A stretch of 64,000 bases of DNA, from positions 248,001 to 312,000 of the forward strand of contig CAVYPX010000014.1 in assembly GCA_963770485.1 (NCBI GenBank), in the 5' to 3' direction. This document shows, in pieces, positions 15,159 through 24,858 of the stretch. Under the pieces are notes generated by a model. The model ran no database searches. It was not told where the DNA came from and saw only the letters and a program-made list of their open reading frames with translations. The stretch's first letter is position 1. Each line of letters begins with the position of its first letter. Source of the stretch: CAVVEC01 sp963770485 (GTDB lineage Bacteria > Acidobacteriota > Terriglobia > Terriglobales > Acidobacteriaceae). The position numbers and the translations under genes are program-made.

Positions 15159-15902
15159 CTAAGCCTTCTTGGCGGCTCTCTTCGCTGCCTTCAACGGGTC
15201 AACCGTCGCTGAGCCGGCAAATCCGCGCCGCTCTCTTGGCGGCTTCTTCGCTTTCGTGATCACCAGATAGCCGCCGTTCGGGCCGGGCACGCTGCCCTCC
15301 ACCACCAGCAGATTGTCGTCTTTATCCATGCCCAACACGCGCAAGTTCCGGACCGTGACCCGAGCGTGACCCATGTGCCCGGACATGCGCATACCCTTGA
15401 ACACCCGCGATGGAAAGGCCGAAGAACCGATGGATCCGGTGATCTGAAACATGGACCCGTGCGATTTGGGGCCGCCCGCGAAATGATGCCGTTTGACTAC
15501 TCCGGCAAAACCGCGGCCTTTGCTGATGCCCACAATGTCCACGAACTTCTCGCCGTCGAAAATGTCCACCAGCACGCGATCCCCGGTCTTCACCGCGCCG
15601 TTGCCATCGCCCTTCTCTTTTTCGTCCACCTCGACCGGGACTTCGCGCATGAACTTTACAGGAGGCAAACTGTTCTTAGCCAAGTGTCCCCGCGCCGGCT
15701 TGGTCAGCCGCGACTCTTTCACAAACTCGACTAGGCCGATCTGCGCGGCAACGTATCCGTCTTTGGTCTGGGTCTTGTGCTGCGTGATCACGCAAGGCCC
15801 AGCCTGAAGAACGGTCGCCGGATGCACGTCGCCCTTGTCGTCGAAGAGTTGCGTCATGCCGACCTTCTTGCCCAGAATTCCAGCTACCTTTGCCATTTCC
15901 AT
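15159..15902 (-). CDS. rplC: 50S ribosomal protein L3
   Basis: Initiator of large-subunit assembly that reaches the peptidyl-transferase centre. The 247-residue product has GILGKKVGMTQLFDDKGDVH, the central extension with RVLVDIFDGEKFVDIVGISK, GRGFAGVVKRHHFAGGPKSH, GSMFQITGSIGSSAFPSRVF and GMRMSGHMGHARVTVRNL. About 30 Ala/Lys-rich residues extend the C-terminus beyond the typical 205-215 length. Starting at the third residue (MAKVAG) is equally possible. Confidence 0.96.
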   Translation of the reverse strand: MEMAKVAGILGKKVGMTQLFDDKGDVHPATVLQAGPCVITQHKTQTKDGYVAAQIGLVEFVKESRLTKPARGHLAKNSLPPVKFMREVPVEVDEKEKGDGNGAVKTGDRVLVDIFDGEKFVDIVGISKGRGFAGVVKRHHFAGGPKSHGSMFQITGSIGSSAFPSRVFKGMRMSGHMGHARVTVRNLRVLGMDKDDNLLVVEGSVPGPNGGYLVITKAKKPPRERRGFAGSATVDPLKAAKRAAKKA

Positions 15903-16104
15903 CTCCGTTCCCAGCGTGGCCTGTGGCTATTGGCTGGGGAGCGTCGGACTTCCGTCCTCGCTCTTTGTGTCGTCCCTACGGGACCCGCTCACTTGCTCTG
16001 CCCACCCAGGGCTTACGCCCTGGGCTAAACTTTGTCGCCCCTTCGGGGCTGCTTCGAAAATGTCCGAATCGTCATGCCAACGACCAAGGACGACCGGCTA
16101 ACGA
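15903..16104. repeat. Spacer with several REP-like hairpins
   Basis: The rpsJ-rplC gap contains GTCGTCCCTACGGGAC (about 15971-15986), CCCAGGGCTTACGCCCTGGG (16004-16023) and CGCCCCTTCGGGGCTG (16035-16050). Each is a short perfect hairpin of the kind scattered between acidobacterial genes. It ends with GCCAACGACCAAGGACGACC of the GACGAACGACG family. No gene was found. Confidence 0.7.
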
Positions 16105-16434
16105 CTATTTGTGTTCCTTGCCAAACGCTTTGATCTCAACGTCCACACCAGCCGGCAAATCGAGCTTCATCAGCGCGTCGACCGTCTGCTGCGTCGGCTC
16201 GAGAATATCGAGCAGGCGCTTGTGCGTGCGGATCTCAAACTGCTCGCGCGACTTCTTGTCCACGTGCGGGGATCGCAGAACGCAATACTTGTTTTTCATC
16301 GTAGGCAAGGGAATCGGGCCCGCGATCTGCGCGCCCGTGCGCCGTGCGGTTTCGACGATCTCACCCGTGGACTGGTCCAGGATGCGGTAGTCGTAGGCTT
16401 TCAGCCGGATGCGAATTCTTTCTTTTCCAATCAC
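16105..16434 (-). CDS. rpsJ: 30S ribosomal protein S10
   Basis: Head protein; with NusB it also forms the antitermination complex. The 109-residue product has ERIRIRLKAYDYRILDQSTG, EIVETARRTGAQIAGPIPLP, and the signature KYCVLRSPHVDKKSREQFEI RTHKR. Length is a few residues above typical. It is the first gene of the S10 block after tuf. Confidence 0.97.
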   Translation of the reverse strand: MIGKERIRIRLKAYDYRILDQSTGEIVETARRTGAQIAGPIPLPTMKNKYCVLRSPHVDKKSREQFEIRTHKRLLDILEPTQQTVDALMKLDLPAGVDVEIKAFGKEHK

Positions 16435-16511
16435 GTTTGGCTCTCTAACCCCTCCCGGCCGTCCGGGAGGAAAGATCTGGCGGCTAGCTGCTGGCCGCTT
16501 AATTAAACTTT

Positions 16512-16611
16512 GTCATCCTGAGGCGACATGTTTTCCGTCGCCGAAGGATCTGAGCGCGCCGCGCGAAGCGTCCGCAGGACGCATAAATCGCGCGTTTGGC
16601 GCGCATCCCTG
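16512..16611. repeat. REP-like element with hairpins between tuf and rpsJ
   Basis: It begins GTCATCCTGAGGCGACATG, with the hairpin GGCGACATGTTTTCCGTCGC C. CGAAGGATCTGAGCGCGCCG and GCGCGTTTGGCGCGC follow. The GTCATCCTGAG...GAAGGATCT frame is the same as the REP elements at 21569, 27361 and 52271-52710. Confidence 0.75.
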
Positions 16612-17799
16612 TTACTGCACGATCTCGCTGATGGTTCCTGCGCCCACCGTGTGCCCGCCTTCGCGAATCGCGAATCGCAAGCCCTTCTCCATCGCCACCG
16701 GCGTGATCAGTTCGATCACCAGACTAACGTTATCTCCCGGCATCACCATCTCCGTCCCCGCCGGCATTTCCGCCACGCCCGTGACGTCAGTGGTCCGCAG
16801 ATAAAACTGCGGCCGGTAGCCCTTGAAGAACGGCGTGTGCCGCCCGCCTTCTTCCTTGGTCAGGATGTACACTTCCGCCTTGAACTTGGTGTGCGGCGTG
16901 ATCGATCCCGGCTTGGCCAGCACCATCCCCCGCTCCACGTCGTCTTTGCCAATGCCGCGCAGCAGCAAGCCGGCATTATCCCCGGCCATACCTTCATCCA
17001 ACTGCTTCTTGAACATCTCCACGCCGGTCACGACCGTTTTTCGGGTTTCCCGGAAACCCACAATCTCTACTTCCTCGCCAATCTTCACCTTGCCGCGCTC
17101 GATTCGCCCCGTAACGACAGTTCCGCGTCCCGAGATCGAAAAAATATCTTCAATCGGCATCAGAAACGGCTTGTCGGTTTCGCGCGGCGGCAGCGGCACG
17201 TACTCGTCCACCGCCTTCATCAGTTCGTCCACCTGCTTCTCCCACTTCGCTTCCCCATTCAGCGCGCCCAGCGCCGAAAGACGAACTACCGGCACCGCAT
17301 CTCCGGGAAACTTGTAGCTCTTCAGCAGTTCGCGCACTTCCAGTTCCACCAGATCCAGCAGCTCGGGATCGTCCACCGCATCGCACTTGTTCAGCGCCAC
17401 CACGATGCAGGGCACGCCCACCTGCCGCGCCAAGAGCACATGCTCGCGGGTCTGCGGCATCGGACCATCGGTTGCGGCCACGACCAGAATCGCGCCATCC
17501 ATCTGCGCCGCCCCCGTAATCATGTTCTTGATGTAGTCGGCGTGACCGGGACAATCCACGTGCGCGTAGTGCCGCTTGTCGGTCTCGTACTCGACGTGCG
17601 CCGTGGCGATGGTGATGCCGCGCGCTTTCTCTTCCGGCGCATTGTCAATCGAGTCAAAAGACCGGAACAGAATCTTCGGGTTGTGCTTCTGCAGAACCTT
17701 GGTGATGGCCGCCGTCAACGTAGTTTTGCCATGATCAATGTGACCAATCGTGCCTACGTTCACGTGCGGCTTGGTGCGATCAAATTTCTCTTTCGCCAT
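16612..17799 (-). CDS. tuf: Elongation factor Tu
   Basis: GTPase that delivers aminoacyl-tRNA to the ribosome. The 395-residue product has G1 GHIDHGKTTL, switch regions with ARGITIATAHVEYET, G3 DCPGHADYIKNMI and G4 NKCD. Domains II and III follow (EMFKKQLDEGMAGDNAGLLL, MPGDNVSLVIELI). The end is AIREGGHTVGAGTISEIVQ. Length is typical. It follows fusA in the str block. Confidence 0.98.
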   Translation of the reverse strand: MAKEKFDRTKPHVNVGTIGHIDHGKTTLTAAITKVLQKHNPKILFRSFDSIDNAPEEKARGITIATAHVEYETDKRHYAHVDCPGHADYIKNMITGAAQMDGAILVVAATDGPMPQTREHVLLARQVGVPCIVVALNKCDAVDDPELLDLVELEVRELLKSYKFPGDAVPVVRLSALGALNGEAKWEKQVDELMKAVDEYVPLPPRETDKPFLMPIEDIFSISGRGTVVTGRIERGKVKIGEEVEIVGFRETRKTVVTGVEMFKKQLDEGMAGDNAGLLLRGIGKDDVERGMVLAKPGSITPHTKFKAEVYILTKEEGGRHTPFFKGYRPQFYLRTTDVTGVAEMPAGTEMVMPGDNVSLVIELITPVAMEKGLRFAIREGGHTVGAGTISEIVQ

Positions 17800-17810
17800 T
17801 TCGTTCCTCA

Positions 17811-17866
17811 GGGGCTAAAGCCCCGAACTAGTTCACCCTTAATCGGCACGGCTAAAGCCGTGCCCT
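17811..17866. repeat. Two GGCTAAAGCC hairpins between fusA and tuf
   Basis: AGGGGCTAAAGCCCCG and GGCACGGCTAAAGCCGTGCC are short perfect hairpins sharing the GCTAAAGC core. Related GGCTGAAGCC hairpins occur at about 33905 and 56370. They may act as mRNA-stabilising REP elements; no T-run follows. Confidence 0.7.
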
Positions 17867-17869
17867 TCC

Positions 17870-19963
<2,094 letters not shown>

Positions 19964-19998
19964 GACTCTCTTCTACTTTCTGGGGCTCCGGTCCAGCG

Positions 19999-20098
19999 AT
20001 TTAGTAATTTCGCAATCGGGTAATTGAGTAATTAAAACCCTAAAGAACCGACCGTCTTTTCAATTACCAAATTACCCGATTGCTCAATTACTCAATCC
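19999..20098. repeat. AT-rich TAATTGAGTAATT inverted repeat
   Basis: The fusA-rpsG spacer has GATTTAGTAATTTCGCAATC and GGGTAATTGAGTAATT on the left. The right arm has TTCAATTACCAAATTACCCG and ATTGCTCAATTACTCAATCC. The arms pair over about 30 bases. It shares its vocabulary with 6715-6810, about 13 kb away. Confidence 0.88.
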
Positions 20099-20099
20099 G

Positions 20100-20570
20100 T
20101 TACCACCGATAGTGCGCGAACGCCTTATTCGCTTCCGCCATCCGATGCACGTCTTCTTTCTTCTTGATGGCGGCGCCGCGGCCGTTGGTGGCGTCCAGCA
20201 ACTCGTTGCTTAATTTGTCGATCATGCCCTTCTCGCCGCGTCCGCGCGAATAAGCAATCAGCCAGCGGATGGCCAGCGAAGTGCGCCGGTCGGCATTTAC
20301 TTCCACCGGCACCTGGTAGTTGGCGCCACCCACGCGGCGGGTCTTGACCTCTAGCAGCGGCTTAGCATTCTCGACGGCCTTCGTGAACAGCTTGAGAGCC
20401 TGGTCGCCGCCCTTGTCCTGCAGCCGGGTCAGAGCTTCATAAAAGATGCCTTCCGCGGTGCTCTTCTTGCCCTGCCACATCATGGAGTTGACAAACTTCG
20501 TCACCAGATCCGAGCCGTAAATTGGGTCGGGCTCGACTCCCCGCTTGGCGATATGTCCTTTTCTCGGCAT
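20100..20570 (-). CDS. rpsG: 30S ribosomal protein S7
   Basis: Head-assembly initiator near the E-site; in E. coli S7 represses the str operon. The 156-residue product has MPRKGHIAKRGVEPDPIYGS, ENAKPLLEVKTRRVGGANYQ, VPVEVNADRRTSLAIRWLIA and the end MAEANKAFAHYRW. Length is typical. Confidence 0.98.
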   Translation of the reverse strand: MPRKGHIAKRGVEPDPIYGSDLVTKFVNSMMWQGKKSTAEGIFYEALTRLQDKGGDQALKLFTKAVENAKPLLEVKTRRVGGANYQVPVEVNADRRTSLAIRWLIAYSRGRGEKGMIDKLSNELLDATNGRGAAIKKKEDVHRMAEANKAFAHYRW

Positions 20571-20572
20571 TC

Positions 20573-20684
20573 AGCTTCTAGCTCCTAAGCTTCCAGCTGT
20601 CAGCTGTCAGCTTTCCGCCTCCAAACTCAAAACCTCGGAATCCGCTCTTGCCTAACGACCAACGGCCAACGGCCGACGACCACG
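20573..20684. repeat. Mixed word-repeat spacer between rpsL and rpsG
   Basis: It contains CAGCTTCTAGCTCCTAAGCT, CCAGCTGTCAGCTGTCAGCT and, about 40 bases on, CCTAACGACCAACGGCCAAC GGCCGACGACC. This combines the TAGCTC and GACGAACGACG vocabularies. Confidence 0.65.
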
Positions 20685-21059
20685 CTACGCTTTCGGTCGC
20701 TTGGCGCCGTATTTCGAGCGACTCTGCTTGCGGCCTGCTACTCCGACGGCATCCAGCGTGCCCCGAATCACGTGATAGCGCACTCCCGGCAGGTCCTTTA
20801 CGCGGCCCCCGCGGATCAACACAATCGAGTGCTCCTGCAGATTGTGGCCGACGCCAGGGATATAGGTCGTAACTTCGATCCCATTGGTCAGGCGTACGCG
20901 AGCTACCTTCCGCAGCGCGGAGTTCGGCTTCTTTGGCGTCTGCGTATAAACGCGAGTGCACACACCGCGCTTCTGCGGGCATCCCTGCAACGCCGGGCTC
21001 GCCGTTTTGTACCGCGGCCGCTTGCGGCCATCACGCACTAATTGATTAAAGGTAGGCAC
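20685..21059 (-). CDS. rpsL: 30S ribosomal protein S12
   Basis: Decoding-centre protein and site of streptomycin-resistance mutations. The GTG at 21057-21059, preceded by GGAG ten bases upstream, gives 124 residues. It starts VPTFNQLVRDGRKRPRYKTA and contains TQTPKKPNSALRKVARVRLT, the conserved Lys region (K of PKKPNS), GHNLQEHSIVLIRGGRVKDL, and PGVRYHVIRG. Residues at the classical resistance positions look wild type. A longer upstream open frame has no S12 similarity. It is the first gene of the str operon. Confidence 0.97.
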   Translation of the reverse strand: MPTFNQLVRDGRKRPRYKTASPALQGCPQKRGVCTRVYTQTPKKPNSALRKVARVRLTNGIEVTTYIPGVGHNLQEHSIVLIRGGRVKDLPGVRYHVIRGTLDAVGVAGRKQSRSKYGAKRPKA

Positions 21060-21492
21060 TCTTTGCCGCTCCTTCAGCCACGCTCTCGCATTCACACGCC
21101 AACCCGGCGCGGATACGCAGCAGCGTGCTGATCTCTTTTCCCTGATTTCAGGGTCTGGCTGGCAGCGCCAACCATGCTTCCCGTCGCCCAAACCTCAGGC
21201 GGGAAATTTCCCGTTCGGACTAATGCGGACGACGGTGGCGCCAGGCCCGGTTCGCTCAAGACTAGAAACCGGGAGGCACTCCGTTTCGTCAGCCTTGCCC
21301 TGCATAGCCTTCCAAACGGGGCGGAAGGTACGCGCAGGGCATTTCAGCGAGGAATCTCCGGAAATCTTTCCCGAAGATGGCTATCTTTACGGCTCAGCTG
21401 CTTTCCCGGTGGACCCACCCGCAAACGACACACTTACGGCGCAGGGCTCCACCAGGTACAGACAAGCCAGGATGGACTCGCGGAACCGTATA
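21060..21492 (-). promoter_or_regulatory. Long structured 5' leader of the str operon
   Basis: About 430 bases lie between the predicted promoter and rpsL with no convincing gene. At 21297-21340 there is a nested hairpin: outer arms GCCCTGC/GCAGGGC, inner arms CCTTCC/GGAAGG. At 21200-21213 is the perfect palindrome CGGGAAATTTCCCG. Such a leader could host translational autoregulation or attenuation; this is inference. Confidence 0.45.
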
Positions 21493-21522
21493 AATATAGC
21501 AAGTCCGTTCACAGATCGTCAA
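21493..21522 (-). promoter_or_regulatory. Predicted sigma70 promoter of the str operon
   Basis: On the minus strand TTGACG (21517-21522) and TATATT (21493-21498) are separated by 18 bases. This closely matches the -35/-10 consensus, in an otherwise GC-rich region and oriented towards rpsL. It is the best promoter candidate for the 34-gene cluster. Confidence 0.6.
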
Positions 21523-21568
21523 CCATCGCTTTCGTCATTGGGCCAATTCGGTTCTTGTCTCAAAGTGC

Positions 21569-21614
21569 GTCATCCCGAGGCCTCGCGTTTTCGCCAGCGG
21601 GGCGAGGGATCTGG
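21569..21614. repeat. REP-like element GTCATCCCGAGG...GAGGGATCTG
   Basis: GTCATCCCGAGGCCTCGCGT ... GGGGCGAGGGATCTG has the outer frame of the GTCATCCTGAG REP family, with a different inner stem. It lies just upstream of the str promoter, between the divergent purN and rpsL. Confidence 0.65.
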
Positions 21615-21703
21615 CGCGAAGTATTTGAAACTGATCCATTGCCATCGCTTTCTATTGGCACGACCCGCCTGAATTATCATGTCTAAGTCTAAGCTGAATA
21701 CTG

Positions 21704-22345
21704 ATGGCTGAGTGCTGCAACGCTCTCATGAAAAACCTCGGCATCCTGCTCTCCGGACGCGGCTCGAATTTTGAAGCCATCGCCCGCAACGTCGCCACGG
21801 GGCGCATTCCTGATGCTCGCATTGCGGTAGTGATTTCCAATCAGCCGGACGCCGCGGGCATCGAAACCGCCCGACGCCTCGGGCTCACCGCTCTGGTGAT
21901 TCCTTCAAAAGGCCCGTCCAAGAAAAAGACGCGCGAAGAGCACGACCGCGAAGTGGTGGCCGCGCTGCGTGAGCACAAGGTGGATCTGGTCTGCCTCGCA
22001 GGATACATGCGGCTGCTTTCGCCCTGGTTCGTGCAGCAGTTTCCGCGCCGCATTCTCAATATTCATCCTTCGCTTCTGCCTGCTTTCCCCGGCCTGGAAG
22101 CTCAGGAGCAAGCCTTCGCCTACGGAGTGAAAGTCTCCGGCTGCACCGTGCACTTGGTGGACGAAGAACTCGATCACGGCCCGATCATCGTGCAGAAAGC
22201 GATTCCCGTGCTCGACACTGACGACGAACACACGCTTGCCGCCCGCATCCTGGAGCAGGAACACATCGCTTACGCAGAAGCGATCAACATTGTGCTGGCG
22301 GGAAAGTTCGAGATCGTTGGCCGAAGACTGAAACTTATCTCATAG
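21704..22345 (+). CDS. purN: Phosphoribosylglycinamide formyltransferase
   Basis: Third step of purine synthesis, transferring a formyl group from 10-formyl-THF to GAR. The product has NLGILLSGRGSNFEAIARNV (substrate phosphate loop), the catalytic NIHPSLLPAFPGL (Asn and His), and VDEELDHGPIIVQKAIPV with the catalytic Asp. The ATG at 21728 (MKNLGILLSG) fits the family length (about 205 aa) better than the one at 21704; both are in frame. It is a stand-alone gene divergent from the str operon. Confidence 0.94.
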   Translation: MAECCNALMKNLGILLSGRGSNFEAIARNVATGRIPDARIAVVISNQPDAAGIETARRLGLTALVIPSKGPSKKKTREEHDREVVAALREHKVDLVCLAGYMRLLSPWFVQQFPRRILNIHPSLLPAFPGLEAQEQAFAYGVKVSGCTVHLVDEELDHGPIIVQKAIPVLDTDDEHTLAARILEQEHIAYAEAINIVLAGKFEIVGRRLKLIS

Positions 22346-22358
22346 AGCTCAAGCATCA

Positions 22359-22520
22359 ATGAAGACGTTAGAGCAAAAACTTGAGGAGATCAGTCCAAAG
22401 CGGCAGGCCAAGATCAAGGCTCGCAACCGCGAATTGGTCGCGCGGGAAATGTCTCTACGAGAACTCAGGCACGCGGCCAAAAAAACCCGAACATGGCAAA
22501 GTTGGATGGAGATGTTCTGA
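22359..22520 (+). pseudogene. Truncated, frameshifted XRE-type antitoxin remnant
   Basis: A 53-codon frame starting 14 bases after purN reads MKTLEQKLEEISPKRQAKIK ARNRELVAREMSLRELRHAAKKTRTW. This resembles the N-terminus of HigA/XRE antitoxins (MKTLEEKL...AR..EL..EEM.LRELR.A...TQ). In the family the helix-turn-helix (MAKLL...GQ...) should follow. Here AACATGGCAAAGTTGGATGG in the next frame looks like its start, then similarity stops. I read it as a decayed antitoxin lacking its DNA-binding half. Confidence 0.6.
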
Positions 22521-22536
22521 CGCGGGAGTGAAAGCA

Positions 22537-23724
22537 ATGGCACTACATGATGAGATCCTACGCGAGATCGTTGCTGGCCGGGCACCTTGGCGTTTCAAGA
22601 CACGTGATTTCAAAAGGATTCCGGGTAGCACCACGAGCCATTATATGGTGGGCGACGGAGAGTACTCGGAGAACGCGATTAACACCATACCCCGCAATCA
22701 CAGCGTTCGCCCGGATGGAACAGATCCCGGCGACTACGTCAGAAAGGGCAGGAAGCCAGCATTCTTCTGGTTCGGCAGGGGCGAGTACGAACTCATCCTC
22801 GAACGTGAGCACGACCTCGAGGATATCGGTTCAGAGGACGAGGAGTTCGATATGGCTGAGGGCGACGAAGAAGCATTGATCCGAGGTAACACGCATGGTG
22901 TGAGCCGTTGCCCTCTGCCTATCAAGGTCGATAGCTGCCTAGTCCTGCGAATCGCGGAACGGGAGCCCGATCCTGTCGCAATCATCGTTAATTACATCGC
23001 GGTGCAGCCGTTCCAAGCGTACCACCGCCGCAAGCCAGTGGGTTCGCCCGTGGAAGGATGGGGCGAACGACTGAACGCATACTTTTGGCCGACCCCGGAC
23101 CGGAATTGGTCCGCGACCTATAGTCGTGTAAGTAGTATCTCATCTCGGATTCAAGGAGCGATTGAAAGGCTTAAGGTTCGCGCCAATGACGCGCCAGCCG
23201 CCGACGAATTGCTGGCTGCCTTCAAGTGTGCATGCGCTTGGGGTTCCGTCAAGCTGCCCGAGTCTGATCCGGGCCGCCTAGCCAAGGAAGTTCTGCAGGT
23301 CGTGGACGCGCTGTCGGAAGGGCGGGAGCCACCGTCTGATTGTCGTTTGAACAGCGCGTGGACGAAGCTGTATGCATTTGCTCTTCCCGATAGGTGTGTC
23401 ATCTATGATTCTCGGGTGGCAGCAGCGCTCACGTCGATTCTTGATCCAGCTGCGCGGTTGATTTCAGGCTCGCCCAAATGGCGCCCGTACTTGGGCTTGG
23501 GAACAATCTCCGGGCGGGGCGGCTCGCGGCCTCGCGATCTGTCAGGGAAATGGCCGATAGGCTATGGTTCTTGGATGGGTCAGATGGCAGCAAACCTTTT
23601 GTGCAGGAAGGTCCTCGACGAGCTCAATGAGCAGACGAAAGCACGGTCCGATTGCCGTAAGTGTGACGATACTCCGTGGACTCTTCGGGAGGTAGAAGCT
23701 GTTCTCTTCATGGAGGGTTACTGA
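22537..23724 (+). CDS. Unrecognised 395-aa protein
   Basis: The start ATG at 22537 is preceded by GGGAG, and the product begins MALHDEILREIVAGRAPWRF. I do not recognise the family. Residues 1 to about 90 look like a winged-helix-type domain followed by FFWFGRGEYELI. An acidic stretch (ILEREHDLEDIGSEDEEFDM) comes next. The C-terminal 150 residues contain SAWTKLYAFALPDRCVIYDS RVAAAL and end WTLREVEAVLFMEGY, a pattern I associate with helix-hairpin-helix or glycosylase-like DNA-binding folds (weak inference). It lies 16 bases after a broken antitoxin. A toxin, defence or DNA-repair role is possible but unproven. Codon use looks similar to neighbours. Confidence 0.7.
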   Translation: MALHDEILREIVAGRAPWRFKTRDFKRIPGSTTSHYMVGDGEYSENAINTIPRNHSVRPDGTDPGDYVRKGRKPAFFWFGRGEYELILEREHDLEDIGSEDEEFDMAEGDEEALIRGNTHGVSRCPLPIKVDSCLVLRIAEREPDPVAIIVNYIAVQPFQAYHRRKPVGSPVEGWGERLNAYFWPTPDRNWSATYSRVSSISSRIQGAIERLKVRANDAPAADELLAAFKCACAWGSVKLPESDPGRLAKEVLQVVDALSEGREPPSDCRLNSAWTKLYAFALPDRCVIYDSRVAAALTSILDPAARLISGSPKWRPYLGLGTISGRGGSRPRDLSGKWPIGYGSWMGQMAANLLCRKVLDELNEQTKARSDCRKCDDTPWTLREVEAVLFMEGY

Positions 23725-24079
23725 TCGACATCGGTCCCTTGACGCATCACTCGGAAGTTGGGCAGGCGCGTCAGTGGGGCCTTCACCGGCCACGATCACA
23801 AAACCGCCAGCAACCACCTGCGTGAGGGGGAAACCCAGGGATGGACGGGGGCACACCCCATTTTCCCCAATCTAATCAAGCTCGGAGAAACGTTCCCTCA
23901 CCTGTCCCGCAACCAATTCATGGCCGCGCCGACTTCACATCCGTCCGCGAGAGGTCTTGCCGTTTAAACAACAGTGGCTCTCCTTTGGATTTCGCCAGTG
24001 CGTAGGAGAAGCAATCTCCAAAATTCAATTTGGCGGGGTAGCCGCTGGTCTTTCCCGAAGTCGCGATAGGCCTGGCGCG
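23725..24079. other. Non-coding gap with a 30-base direct-repeat arm
   Basis: No convincing gene here. At 23933-23962 lies CTTCACATCCGTCCGCGAGA GGTCTTGCCG, repeated with one mismatch at 24811-24840. The two copies bracket the vapBC module. The rest shows nothing recognisable. Confidence 0.6.
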
Positions 24080-24484
24080 CTAAAGTGTCCAATTTTCGAT
24101 CGCCAACCTGGAGACTCGCCCAAACTCTCGCGTGTTGTTGGTAACCAGAGTCAAGCCCAGGCTGCGGGCGTGAGCTGCAATGAATAGGTCGTTCGCTCCA
24201 ATCATGGAGCCCAGCTTTCTTAGGTCAGCGCGTATGCTGGCATAGTGCAGAGATGCCTGGCCGGGAAAATCCAGAACCTCGATGTAATTCAGAAAGGCGT
24301 CTAACGCCGCTTCATCCTGCCGCCGCCGAGGAGAGACCTCGACCCCGAATAGGAGTTCCGACTTCGTGATTACCGAGATGCACACATCGCTGACGGGAAG
24401 GGTACTCAGACGCTTGAGCACCGCATCATTCGAGCGCTTCATGATGTAGGAACAGGTGTCCGTATCCAGCATGTAGCGCGGCAT
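24080..24484 (-). CDS. vapC: VapC-type PIN-domain ribonuclease toxin
   Basis: PIN-domain endoribonuclease toxin, probably cleaving tRNA or rRNA when free of antitoxin. The 134-residue product shows the acidic residues of the active site in order: Asp in MPRYMLDTDTCSYIM, Glu in ISVITKSELLFGVE, and Asp in MIGANDLFIAAHARSLGLTL, followed by VTNNTREFGRV. The start overlaps the vapB stop by one base (TAATG). Length is typical. Confidence 0.93.
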   Translation of the reverse strand: MPRYMLDTDTCSYIMKRSNDAVLKRLSTLPVSDVCISVITKSELLFGVEVSPRRRQDEAALDAFLNYIEVLDFPGQASLHYASIRADLRKLGSMIGANDLFIAAHARSLGLTLVTNNTREFGRVSRLAIENWTL

Positions 24485-24711
24485 TACGGTTCACGTTCCT
24501 GCACCGGGAGATCCTCGACATCATCCATGAACTTGGCGGAGGCAACCGGCCCCTCAGCGAGGTAGGAAGTCCAATCAAACGGACGTGGAGACAGGACCAC
24601 CTCGCTGCCTTCTCTCCGTATAAACACCTCCTGCGTCTGGAATTGAAACTCCTTGGGCAAGCGCACGGCTTGACTACGGTTGTTCATGAAGATTTTTGCT
24701 TTGCGTTGCAT
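24484..24711 (-). CDS. vapB: VapB-type AbrB/SpoVT antitoxin
   Basis: Cognate antitoxin and autoregulator of the downstream vapC. The 75-residue product has an N-terminal swapped-hairpin AbrB-like DNA-binding domain (AKIFMNNRSQAVRLPKEFQF, QEVFIRREGSEVVLSPRPFD). An acidic tail (FMDDVEDLPVQEREP) should wrap the PIN toxin. A 26-base perfect palindrome lies 20 bases upstream of the start. Confidence 0.93.
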   Translation of the reverse strand: MQRKAKIFMNNRSQAVRLPKEFQFQTQEVFIRREGSEVVLSPRPFDWTSYLAEGPVASAKFMDDVEDLPVQEREP

Positions 24712-24731
24712 TTGGCCTCCAGACGGCGCTT

Positions 24732-24757
24732 ATGGCATATACATATGTATATGCCAT
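24732..24757. promoter_or_regulatory. 26-bp perfect palindrome, predicted VapB operator
   Basis: Arms ATGGCATATACAT and ATGTATATGCCAT form a perfect 13+13 dyad. It is AT-rich, contains -10-like TATACAT/TATATG words, and lies directly upstream of vapB. VapBC complexes normally bind such dyads to autoregulate. Confidence 0.8.
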
Positions 24758-24810
24758 TCTACCGATATTGGTTGCTCTTCGCAAGGCGCCCTAACTCACG
24801 CCCGCACCGG

Positions 24811-24840
24811 CTTCACATCCGTCCGCGAGAAGTCTTGCCG
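24811..24840. repeat. Second arm of the direct repeat flanking vapBC
   Basis: CTTCACATCCGTCCGCGAGA AGTCTTGCCG differs from 23933-23962 by one base. Similarity extends a few bases to the left (GCACCGG versus GCGCCGA). Spacing between copies is 878 bases, enclosing vapBC and its operator. Confidence 0.75.
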
Positions 24841-24858
24841 CATACGCGTGTCCGAGTT

